A DNA stretch of 64,000 nucleotides from Stentor roeselii (Eukaryota; Ciliophora; Heterotrichea; Heterotrichida; Stentoridae). The stretch covers positions 208,783-272,782 of the forward strand of contig RSEH01000003.1 of assembly GCA_006503475.1 (NCBI GenBank), in the 5' to 3' direction. Positions 1 to 7,925 of this stretch are shown piece by piece (within the stretch, counting starts at the first letter, position 1; every line of letters begins with the position of its first letter). The position numbers were made by a program, and so were the translations under genes. The notes beneath the pieces were generated by a model. The model saw only the letters and a list, made by a program, of their open reading frames with translations, was not told the DNA's origin and ran no database searches.

Positions 1-2151
1 TCTTTTCTAGTCTTTTCGAAGTGCCTTGACACTTTAACTGAAATGATTCAAGGTCCTTGTGAAAAGAATCAAGAAGAACTGACAAACAGTAAATTTCTAG
101 ACACTTCAAATAATTTCTTAAAAATCGATCAAACCAAACCAGACTCGAAAGATTTTGAGCCAAATGCAGATGGAAGTGAAAGAATGCGGGATTGGATGAT
201 TGTTCATTTAAAATACAAACTTTCAATTACATTGTTAAGTCTTCTGGAGATGAATAGAAATGAAGATATCATTTCGAAGATGTCAAGAATTTTCGAGAAG
301 CAAACAATTAACGATAACTTGAAATGGATTTATAAGTCTTTTGAAGATAATGGCCAAACTGAGTTCAGAAAAGAGATTTTCGGTCATTATGAAGGTATTG
401 AAAAGATTAACCTCAGTGAGATAAAAAATGACCCGAAGAAGATAGCGGATTACATGTGTATCATTGAAATGGGGTTTAATCTTTTTCATTTAAAGAAGTA
501 TTTAAAGGACTATGATAACAGAGCGAAAGAATTACCACCTGACCCTGTAAAACCTCCTGTTTTTGAGAAGAAAAACCTTATCACTACTTTAAAACATTGC
601 GGAGAAAAACTTGCAGAGGTCTTCAAAAAAATAAAAAGTAAAATTAAAAAAGAGGAAGATAGTAAAAAAAAAACCATCAAGAAATATAAAGAATTCTTCG
701 AAAATCATACAGGAAGAGTCGAAATCTCATACAAAGAAAAACTGATTCTCATTTATTTCATTTTAAGACCTGAAGCTTTATTTCTAACAAAAGAAGTCCA
801 AGAAGAATTCCATAAAACAGTAGACAGGTCTTCAGAAAAATCGAAACTTCAGCACTTGCAACTTGAGACCAAAACTCTTCGATCTAAAATAAAAAAAGAG
901 CAATGGCTGATAATCCACCTTCGAAAATACCCTGTAATTTCCATGGTAATCGCGAATATCCACTTATGGTCTTACCTGACCTTCACTTTAACTATTCTCT
1001 TGAACTACATATTGATAGCTTCATACCACATGCCTTATAAAGACGACGTCGAGCCTCAGCTCTGTTTAAAAACAGACAAATACGCAGAATGCACAAGTCA
1101 AGCTTCAAAAACAGAAACTTCAAATCTTTTCCTAGTCCTTGGAATCCTTCATTTCATTTTTTCAGGCCTGGTTTTTTTCTTCCATGCGTTGAAGATGGGT
1201 CCAGGTATTTTCAAGAGCAATTATAAAAAATATGTTTCTAAACAAAACTCTTCTTTTCGAAGTCTCAGAATAACTGTTTCTGTGATTTTAACTGCATTGA
1301 ACCCGATGATTTGTTATTACTTTTTAACTGGAATTGTTTCATTGATAGCTGTTGTTCAAAGACTTTACGGCCTTTACTGCATTCAAATGCTTGACATTAT
1401 TTTCAGGTTTCCCAGTTTATTGAATGTGGTGAAGTCGATTTACTATTCAAGAAAAGCGCTTGTTTTGACATTTGTCTTTAATATCGTGATTATTTATTAT
1501 TTCACTCTTTGGGGGTACTCCAGGTTGAATGAGTTTTACGGAGGTCAATGTCCGAATCTAAGAGTTTGCATGGCGAAGACTTACGACCGCGGACTTAAAC
1601 TTGGAATGGGTTGGGTGTTTTTACCAATGGAGCCAGGAACTTATAAGGTCGAAAGGTTTTTCTTTGAAAATTTGTTTTATATCGTCATCTTTACTTGCAT
1701 GATGAACTTCATCAAGGGTATCATTTATGACGCTTTCTTTGTACTTCGAGATGAATCCAGTTTGAATTTATTTGACAGGGAAAATCATTGTTTTATTTGT
1801 GGCTTGGATCGGGAAAGTATAGAAAAAGGCTCTGGAAATACCTTCGCTTATCACACTCAAAGTGAGCATAATATGTGGAACTACGCTTTTTATATGATGT
1901 ATGTCTTGAAAAAAACCCAGACTGAACTCACTTCTATTGAAAGTTACGTCAAAGATATGCTTAAGACAAATAATATTTTGTGGTTTCCTCAGAAAAACAG
2001 CGTTTCGATAAAGAAAGAAGAAGAACCTGTCGACTCAATGACAAAAGAAATCGAAGAACTCAAGTTAGCAGTTTTAAAAGTTCAAGAAGAGATCAATGAA
2101 ATCAATCAGCTTATTTCAGATTCTGAGGGAAAAACAAATGAACAGCAATAG
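1..2151 (+). CDS. IP3 receptor/ryanodine receptor-like Ca2+ channel, C-terminal part (5' end outside window)
   Basis: The frame is open to the window edge; the first in-frame Met (base 43) is internal, because the codons before and after it read like the RIH-associated segment of IP3R/RyR (LTE..QGPC.xNQ). About 716 residues are visible. After a charged cytosolic region come about six hydrophobic segments (roughly bases 940-1760), then the IP3R-type C-terminal linker with CFICGL and a downstream His pair (bases 1789-1880, SEHNMW), a WFP motif and a short coiled coil. In this family these form the tetrameric channel releasing Ca2+ from ER or alveolar stores. The pore loop reads GLKLGMGW (1591-1614), where animal IP3Rs have GLRSGGGxGD, so the filter is divergent and lacks the usual Asp. 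The ligand-binding N-terminus cannot be seen, so the ligand is unknown. Stop is TAG; the next gene starts 62 bp on, same strand. Confidence 0.9.
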   Translation, partial: SFLVFSKCLDTLTEMIQGPCEKNQEELTNSKFLDTSNNFLKIDQTKPDSKDFEPNADGSERMRDWMIVHLKYKLSITLLSLLEMNRNEDIISKMSRIFEKQTINDNLKWIYKSFEDNGQTEFRKEIFGHYEGIEKINLSEIKNDPKKIADYMCIIEMGFNLFHLKKYLKDYDNRAKELPPDPVKPPVFEKKNLITTLKHCGEKLAEVFKKIKSKIKKEEDSKKKTIKKYKEFFENHTGRVEISYKEKLILIYFILRPEALFLTKEVQEEFHKTVDRSSEKSKLQHLQLETKTLRSKIKKEQWLIIHLRKYPVISMVIANIHLWSYLTFTLTILLNYILIASYHMPYKDDVEPQLCLKTDKYAECTSQASKTETSNLFLVLGILHFIFSGLVFFFHALKMGPGIFKSNYKKYVSKQNSSFRSLRITVSVILTALNPMICYYFLTGIVSLIAVVQRLYGLYCIQMLDIIFRFPSLLNVVKSIYYSRKALVLTFVFNIVIIYYFTLWGYSRLNEFYGGQCPNLRVCMAKTYDRGLKLGMGWVFLPMEPGTYKVERFFFENLFYIVIFTCMMNFIKGIIYDAFFVLRDESSLNLFDRENHCFICGLDRESIEKGSGNTFAYHTQSEHNMWNYAFYMMYVLKKTQTELTSIESYVKDMLKTNNILWFPQKNSVSIKKEEEPVDSMTKEIEELKLAVLKVQEEINEINQLISDSEGKTNEQQ

Positions 2152-2213
2152 AAAAAATTAGCTTATCTCTTAATTCGCATTAAAGCTCTTCATTTAATTT
2201 TTTCGGTTTTATA

Positions 2214-2789
2214 ATGAAAAATTTACCTTCTGAAGAAAGAAGACTCACTCTTGAAGGCTTTCGCATAAAATTTTACTACAACCAGACCTTTCAGTTTGTT
2301 TTATCCCCGAAAGAAAAAAGTGAAATAATCATCAAGAAAATAGGCGAAAAGACCTGGAAAGAAGTTCAAAATACTGTCGAAATCATCAACAAATGCCTTT
2401 CCTCTCAGAAAAATTTAGAAATTCATGAAGAAAACTTACTTGTTCCTCCGAATGATCAGGTCTGGAGGTGGGTTTGGGCAAGTGCAGTTTTTATTCTTAT
2501 TGCTTTCGTGCTTGAAATCCTTTCAGCGTATTACGTCGATAATTCTGATTTGGCCTATATTGGACTCGGTATTTTCTTCTTGGGTTTTTCGATTCTTGTG
2601 TATTTAGTGATCCAGCAGCAGTTTTTCAGTTCTTTCGAAATCGAAGAATATATGAGCAAAAAAGACTACTGCGATATTTTAACCCCTTGTGTTCTCGGGT
2701 GTTTTTCCTCGAACTCTTATTTATTCGACAACGAATCATTTCGATGTGAATACAAAAAGCCTTTTTTAGTAGAGTTCTGCGTTTATTAA
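2214..2789 (+). CDS. hypothetical two-transmembrane protein
   Basis: I do not recognise a family. The 191-residue protein has a polar N-terminal domain of about 85 residues, a hydrophobic hairpin (about residues 90-110 and 117-138), and a C-terminal domain with several Cys and aromatic residues. The general plan (small polar domain, two TM, short tail ending in a basic then hydrophobic stretch) resembles the 143-aa protein at 21550-21981, and their last 20 residues look alike (S-F, then Lys pair, then F-L), so they may belong to one family. The start is preceded directly by TATA (TATAATG), the start context seen in many genes here. It lies 62 bp after the channel gene and 75 bp before a transporter, all on the same strand. 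Confidence 0.75.
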   Translation: MKNLPSEERRLTLEGFRIKFYYNQTFQFVLSPKEKSEIIIKKIGEKTWKEVQNTVEIINKCLSSQKNLEIHEENLLVPPNDQVWRWVWASAVFILIAFVLEILSAYYVDNSDLAYIGLGIFFLGFSILVYLVIQQQFFSSFEIEEYMSKKDYCDILTPCVLGCFSSNSYLFDNESFRCEYKKPFLVEFCVY

Positions 2790-2864
2790 TCCTCTTTTTT
2801 AACTAGATAAAACCTTTCTAAAACATGCAACTTCCATCAAAATCTCCAAAAAATCTAATAAATT

Positions 2865-4061
2865 ATGAGAAACTGGTTGATTCTCTTCTCTTACTTCACA
2901 GGTTCTCTACTAAGCGGCGCTATTTGGCTGACATTGACTCCAGTTCCCGACGAAGCGATGGAATATTACAACATAAGTGAATGGGAGTTGACTCTATATT
3001 CTTATTCTTTCTTTGTGACAAGTGTGCTTTTATCAGTTTTTTCCACTTGGCTCGTGTCAAAGTCAGTCTTTTGGACAATGCACGAGATTTGGTTAACGAC
3101 TTGTATTGGGTGTTGGATTCGTGTCATCGCTGGAAGAAACTTTTGGGTTTCTTTTACTGGACAGTTAGTCGCTTCTTTAGGAAACATGCCCATGCTCGTT
3201 GCATGTTCAAGTCTTCCAATCATGTGGTTCAAGCAGAGTCAAGTTGTTTTGGCCACTTCAATTGCAGCCGCTGCGAATTTCGTTGGAATGGGTGTTAGTT
3301 TTATTTTAATGTCACAAATTCGTGACATTGAACTGGGACTTAAGATCCAGGCTTACTTTGGATCGGTTTTTTTCTTGTTTAACTTGCTGGTGATGCAAAA
3401 GGATCCGAAGGTGAATCAAGAGATTAACTTGAAACAAGAAGTGTGTTGGGCATTGAATGATAGTCTTCATATGAGTTTTATTTTGTGCATTTCTTCAGGA
3501 CTAGGCATTAACTACTCAATCATTTCAATCATCGGCCTGCTACTTGAGGAAAAAGGTTACGATGATGACTATATCGGCTTCGTTGGCTGCACATATTCAA
3601 TCGCAGGTCTAATCGGAGGACTAGTAGCTGCTTACTTGACTGAAATTCACAAGTCCACAAAGGTCTCTTTGATAGTTTTTTACTTATTGACAATAGGTGC
3701 GTCATTTGCTTTTGTTCTTTGCTTAAATGTGAAAATAGCTGATTTGATCTTTGTTGGAATTTTCGGAGCTGCTATAATTGGAGGACTGCCCTTGGGAATC
3801 CGTGCCTGTGTCGAGTACATGACGAACATTCATGACAGTATTCCAACAAACATGATTTACATGATAAGCCAGGTGTTGTCCTGCATTTACACTTACCCGA
3901 TTCAGTACTTCCAAGATTTAACTGGAATCAGTGGCTTCTGGGTAGCTGCAGGTCTTTTAGTAGTGAGTTACGTGCCGATGCTGATACTCACCAGGCACTT
4001 CAAAGGAAAAGACTTCAGCAAAGAAAGCTACGAGAAAAGAAGACTGTTGCCATCAGAGTAA
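2865..4061 (+). CDS. Major facilitator superfamily transporter, SLC49-like
   Basis: The 398-residue protein has about 11-12 hydrophobic segments in two halves separated by a cytosolic stretch (about residues 183-195), as in MFS carriers. The first half has the SLC49 pattern: an acidic/aromatic first loop, W-L at the second helix, W.R..AG after helix 3, GQ..A.....P......P..WF then an A-rich helix with N..G...GF/S. Known SLC49 members move heme, choline or related small molecules, but the substrate here cannot be told from sequence. The length is near that of the shorter family members. The cellular membrane is unknown; no targeting signal is evident. The start ATG has an AT-rich leader (TAATAAATTATG). 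Confidence 0.85.
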   Translation: MRNWLILFSYFTGSLLSGAIWLTLTPVPDEAMEYYNISEWELTLYSYSFFVTSVLLSVFSTWLVSKSVFWTMHEIWLTTCIGCWIRVIAGRNFWVSFTGQLVASLGNMPMLVACSSLPIMWFKQSQVVLATSIAAAANFVGMGVSFILMSQIRDIELGLKIQAYFGSVFFLFNLLVMQKDPKVNQEINLKQEVCWALNDSLHMSFILCISSGLGINYSIISIIGLLLEEKGYDDDYIGFVGCTYSIAGLIGGLVAAYLTEIHKSTKVSLIVFYLLTIGASFAFVLCLNVKIADLIFVGIFGAAIIGGLPLGIRACVEYMTNIHDSIPTNMIYMISQVLSCIYTYPIQYFQDLTGISGFWVAAGLLVVSYVPMLILTRHFKGKDFSKESYEKRRLLPSE

Positions 4062-4133
4062 ATAGTTAATTGCAGCAGTCTATTCAAGTTTTCAACAGAA
4101 TCTTATAATCTCTCTAATATTTAATCAACAATC

Positions 4134-6425
4134 ATGCAACTCACCTTCAAATTAATCGACAATTCAAGCCAAACCGGAAAACAAACCCTTGAAGTCCATC
4201 CTTCTCTCACCATCTCATCAGTAAAAGCTCAACTTTCACAAATCATCGGCCACGACGCTTCACTAATCCGAATAGTTCTAATCCGAGAAGGCACTGAAAT
4301 GCTTTGTTCAGATGAAAGTTCTTTAGAGTCTTTAGAAATCACTGAAAATTCCACTCTTTTCCTTGACTGGTCCTCATCTGAAGTCGAGCAAGAATCAGTG
4401 ATCCGAGAGCAGCTGAGGTCAAAACGTGACATGGGAGAACAAAAAGTTCCTGCTCCAGGAAAGGACTGGCTTTCTCTTCTTGTGCAGAAGATTCAGGCAG
4501 GAGTCTTAAGTGGCGTTTTGCAGATGATTGCCGACTATGAACGAGAAGAGTCTGGAAAAATCGTGGACGATGAGGAAGACTTGTTCAGTGTAAGTGACTC
4601 TCAAGGGTACACCGCGCTTCACTATGCTTGCCAGGCTGGCCATGCGAATATGGTTCAGCAGTTTGTGGCTAAACATGGAGCTTGCAATCGAGAGAGCCAG
4701 GATAACTTTACTCCACTTATGCTTGCTGTTCATCACGGACACTTGGAATGTGTCAGGGCGATTCTTAAACATCCAAGAATACAGATCAATAAAATGACTT
4801 ATGGAAAAGGAACTGCTCTGCATATTGCTTGTCGGAAAGGGTTTTCTAATATTGTGCAACTTTTGTTGGAAAATGGAGCGGAAATGACTGTTGAGGATCA
4901 ATTGGGACTTATACCTTTACAGGTTGCTTCTACTCAGGAAATTTTTGAGATTATTCCGAAGTTTATGGGCGAAAGGGAATTGAAAAGTATTCAAGAAGGG
5001 TTACCGAAGGGCGCTTTGAACTTTTCGAGTGATGTTTATTATACTGGAAGTTTAGTTATTGAAGACAAGCTAGTTTTCTTATACATCGACCACGATAAAG
5101 GCCTTCTCAAGTGTTTCGAAGACAAAGAATCCTTCATCCAAGGGCAAGAGCCCTGGCTTTCCACAAACATAATCGACATCTGGGACATAAAAACCACAAA
5201 AGGAATCCTTTACGGTGACAAAAACGCGATGTGCTTCATTCTCTACTCAAAACTAGGCAGTTACAAATTTTACACAAATCAACCAGACCTAACAAACGAG
5301 TGGGTGAATCGTTTACAAGCCGGAATAAACTACTGTCAAATCCATAAAAGAGGCTACATCGAGCAAGACTTAAAAACCGACGAAGCCAATTTACTTCTAA
5401 AGCAAGAGTTAACATTAAGGTCCACATTCAAAAAAACCGAAGAAGTCAACTTCAAAAGTTTCACAATCCTCGGAGAACTCGGCAGTGGAAGTTTCGGAAA
5501 AGTCTACAAAGTAATAAAAAACGACACAAAGCAGGTCTTCGCAATAAAACAATTAAACAAGCAATTCTTAATAAACCAAAAGCAGTTAAAATACGCGATT
5601 GGTGAATGTAAAATCCTTCGATACCTGCGACATCCTTTTATAATCAGCATGACTTTCGCCTTTCAAACACCTAAAAACCTTTACATGGTCCTTGAACTCT
5701 GCCCCAACGGCGACCTGATGACTCACTTATCAGAAAGAAGTCGCTTTGCCGAGTCAGTCGCGCGTTTCTACATCGCAGAAACGGTCTTGGCTGTTGAGTA
5801 CCTTCATTCACTCGACATCGTTTATCGTGACTTGAAGCCTGAAAACATTCTCCTCGACAGGGCCGGGCACATCCGACTTGCTGACTTCGGCCTTGCGAAG
5901 GAAAACGTGAACCCCTTGAACCCCGCGATGTCCTTTTGTGGGTCGCCTGCTTACCTCGCCCCTGAGATGCTGTCGAAGACCGGGTCTGAAAAATCTGCAG
6001 ATGTTTATGGAATTGGAGCGATTTTATATGAACTACTCACAGGCTTGCCTCCTTTTTATTCGGATAATATCAAGGAACTTTTTAGAAATATTAAAAGTGG
6101 AATGCTTCAGTTTCCCAAGACGGTTAAACCTGAAGCTCAGGATTTGATGAGAAAATTGATGAATAAAGACCCGTCGAAGCGGCCTAGTATTAGCCAGGTG
6201 AAGCATCATGTGTTTTTTAGAGATATTAACTGGGAAGAACTAGAGAAAAAAAAGGTTAAAGCTCCAAGACTTGGGAATAAATGGATGCAAGTTGATGAGA
6301 ACTGGGATGAACCTTCTGAAGAACTGCCTGTTGTGAATAACTCGAAGAAAATCGTGGATGATGATGATTATGAAGAAGAAGAACTTGATGACTCCGTCGC
6401 GGAATTCAACTTTTCAAGGAACTAG
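4134..6425 (+). CDS. AGC-type Ser/Thr protein kinase with ubiquitin-like, ankyrin and PH domains
   Basis: The 763-residue protein has four parts. Residues about 1-79 look like a ubiquitin-like fold. Residues about 155-270 are three to four ankyrin repeats (GYTALHYACQAGH, GTALHIACRKG). Residues about 297-400 look like a PH domain ending in a W-containing helix. The kinase spans about 442-705 with an intact Gly loop (GSGSFG), VAIK-type Lys (FAIKQL), YRDLKPEN (about 563), DFG (about 584), activation loop SFCGSPAYLAPE and an AGC-like sequence. The T-loop residue is Ser rather than Thr. The acidic C-terminal tail ends in FNFS, a possible short hydrophobic motif. All catalytic residues are present, so it should be active. 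The PH and ankyrin parts suggest recruitment to membrane lipids or partners. It ends 11 bp from the convergent gene at 6437. Confidence 0.93.
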   Translation: MQLTFKLIDNSSQTGKQTLEVHPSLTISSVKAQLSQIIGHDASLIRIVLIREGTEMLCSDESSLESLEITENSTLFLDWSSSEVEQESVIREQLRSKRDMGEQKVPAPGKDWLSLLVQKIQAGVLSGVLQMIADYEREESGKIVDDEEDLFSVSDSQGYTALHYACQAGHANMVQQFVAKHGACNRESQDNFTPLMLAVHHGHLECVRAILKHPRIQINKMTYGKGTALHIACRKGFSNIVQLLLENGAEMTVEDQLGLIPLQVASTQEIFEIIPKFMGERELKSIQEGLPKGALNFSSDVYYTGSLVIEDKLVFLYIDHDKGLLKCFEDKESFIQGQEPWLSTNIIDIWDIKTTKGILYGDKNAMCFILYSKLGSYKFYTNQPDLTNEWVNRLQAGINYCQIHKRGYIEQDLKTDEANLLLKQELTLRSTFKKTEEVNFKSFTILGELGSGSFGKVYKVIKNDTKQVFAIKQLNKQFLINQKQLKYAIGECKILRYLRHPFIISMTFAFQTPKNLYMVLELCPNGDLMTHLSERSRFAESVARFYIAETVLAVEYLHSLDIVYRDLKPENILLDRAGHIRLADFGLAKENVNPLNPAMSFCGSPAYLAPEMLSKTGSEKSADVYGIGAILYELLTGLPPFYSDNIKELFRNIKSGMLQFPKTVKPEAQDLMRKLMNKDPSKRPSISQVKHHVFFRDINWEELEKKKVKAPRLGNKWMQVDENWDEPSEELPVVNNSKKIVDDDDYEEEELDDSVAEFNFSRN

Positions 6426-6436
6426 TAATGTTTGCA

Positions 6437-7483
6437 TTAAAACTTATGTCTATGCTTGTAAGTCGGGCTTTCTTCCAATGCTGGAAAAATCGATGACATG
6501 TTTTCACCTGGAGATTCTGTTATTGTCATGAAACTGTCCTCGCCTTCCAGTTGCATTTCAGAACCAGTTCGAAAGGTCTCAATGTATTCTTTTCGAATTG
6601 GTCTTTCAATTTCAACTGGTTTTTCAAGTTTATGCATCTGAAGAGGGGAAATGTTTTCTTTTGAATGCCACTTTTCACATGGGGCGGTCTTTCGGTAGGT
6701 GTCTTCCAGGAACGTGTTTAAGCTGCTGATTGAGTCTCGTAATTGAAAGTCACGTTTTGGCTCTTGGTCTGAAATGAACATGACGCGGTTCGCGTCAATT
6801 AGCCTTACAGGGTTCAAGTCATATGAAAGTCGTTCAGGGGTTCTTGAAAATCTGTTTTCCTCACTTTTTCGAGGACTTTTAATGTAAAATCTCTGGTCAA
6901 AGTCAAGGTCACAAGTCTTAGTCTGAACTGTTTCCAAGTCTCCTAAAGTGATTTCGTTTTCAAGGCCGAAGTTCAAGTTGTTGTCTTGTGAGTATTTTTG
7001 AACTAGCTCTTGAAGTTCGAAGACTTTCATGTTGACCCCTTTTGAACTGGGGCAGTCCGCCTTTGCGAACTTTTGAAGATCATCTAATAATCCCTTGCAG
7101 GTCCTTTGAAAAGTTTCACAAGAGTGAAAAAATAAGTCGACTTGGCCGTATAAACTTCTATTTTCCTGACGAAGTTTTTTTATTTCCGCTTCAAACAAGT
7201 CAATTTGTTTTACGAAGTCCTTTTGCCGCGCATTGAACTCAGAAGCTGCTTCTTGCTGAATTTGATCAAACTGGAACCTTAGGTCCTTGCAACGCATTTT
7301 TTCCTTTTCATAAGCGACCATGCATTCCGAGTACAACTGAAAAGTTTGACTTTTGAGTTCCTTTAAATTGAGCGAAGACTGCTCATTCAAAGCGATATCA
7401 AAAGTTTTTTCAAGTGATTTTTTAAGGTTCTGGATTTTGCAGTCTTGAGTGATTTCAGTGATTTTTAAAGGGTATAACGACAT
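6437..7483 (-). CDS. hypothetical coiled-coil protein
   Basis: I do not recognise a family. The 348-residue protein is helical and rich in Glu, Lys and Gln in the first 170 residues, with heptad-like spacing (about 15-130, including FEAEIKKLRQENRSLYGQ) that suggests a coiled coil. The second half is charged and low in hydrophobics, with Ser-Pro/Thr-Pro sites (KSPRKSEE, SRTPERL, TESPGEN) that could be phosphorylated. No signal peptide or TM segment is seen. The start is supported by TATAAATG. It lies 48 bp downstream of the hemoglobin gene on the same strand and meets the kinase gene tail-to-tail with 11 bp between stop codons. A cytoskeletal or scaffold role is only a guess. Confidence 0.75.
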   Translation of the reverse strand: MSLYPLKITEITQDCKIQNLKKSLEKTFDIALNEQSSLNLKELKSQTFQLYSECMVAYEKEKMRCKDLRFQFDQIQQEAASEFNARQKDFVKQIDLFEAEIKKLRQENRSLYGQVDLFFHSCETFQRTCKGLLDDLQKFAKADCPSSKGVNMKVFELQELVQKYSQDNNLNFGLENEITLGDLETVQTKTCDLDFDQRFYIKSPRKSEENRFSRTPERLSYDLNPVRLIDANRVMFISDQEPKRDFQLRDSISSLNTFLEDTYRKTAPCEKWHSKENISPLQMHKLEKPVEIERPIRKEYIETFRTGSEMQLEGEDSFMTITESPGENMSSIFPALEESPTYKHRHKF

Positions 7484-7531
7484 TTATACACTTTTGCCTA
7501 TACTGTTAGTTAGAGGAAACCCGCTAGATTA

Positions 7532-7891
7532 TTAAAGCCCTTCAATGTCCACCCTCACTGAGCCCAGGACTTCAAGGAACTGCTGGATCGTGTGATTGGA
7601 AAACGTCTGTTCTTTCAGCGCATCTTCACAAAGACTAATCGCCAGGTTGAACTCGTGCTTTGTGATTCCCTTTCCCCTAAAAGACTCTGCTAAAGGACCT
7701 GAGACGTAAGTTTGAGTGCTTTTAACTAAACCCGCTATGAATGAAGTGCTGTTTCTTTTCAACTCGTCTAGATCGAAGCCATTGAACCGGTTCCTGATTC
7801 TCGGGTCGTCCGTCGCTCTTTTTAAAAACTCTTCAGCTACTTTCGCGATTCCGTTTTCACCACCAATCCTCTCGAAAAGGTTTTCTTCCAT
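7532..7891 (-). CDS. Truncated hemoglobin (2/2 globin, group I-like) lacking the proximal His
   Basis: The 119-residue protein matches ciliate and bacterial truncated hemoglobins along its whole length: LFERIGGENGI at the N-terminus, RFNGFD in the CD corner, the F-helix region and a final helix ending in VRVDI. A gapless comparison with the family pattern (L-K-x-V-H-x-x-x-G-I) puts Phe71 where the proximal heme-ligand His F8 normally lies (LAESFRGKGI). The B10 Tyr is also replaced (Leu23). Known group I proteins bind O2 or handle NO; this one may bind heme differently or not at all. The start has a TATAAATG context. It is 34 bp from the stop of the cathepsin-like gene on the same strand. Confidence 0.88.
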   Translation of the reverse strand: MEENLFERIGGENGIAKVAEEFLKRATDDPRIRNRFNGFDLDELKRNSTSFIAGLVKSTQTYVSGPLAESFRGKGITKHEFNLAISLCEDALKEQTFSNHTIQQFLEVLGSVRVDIEGL

Positions 7892-7925
7892 TTATATCCA
7901 GGTCAACTAATAAGGTTTAAACTAA

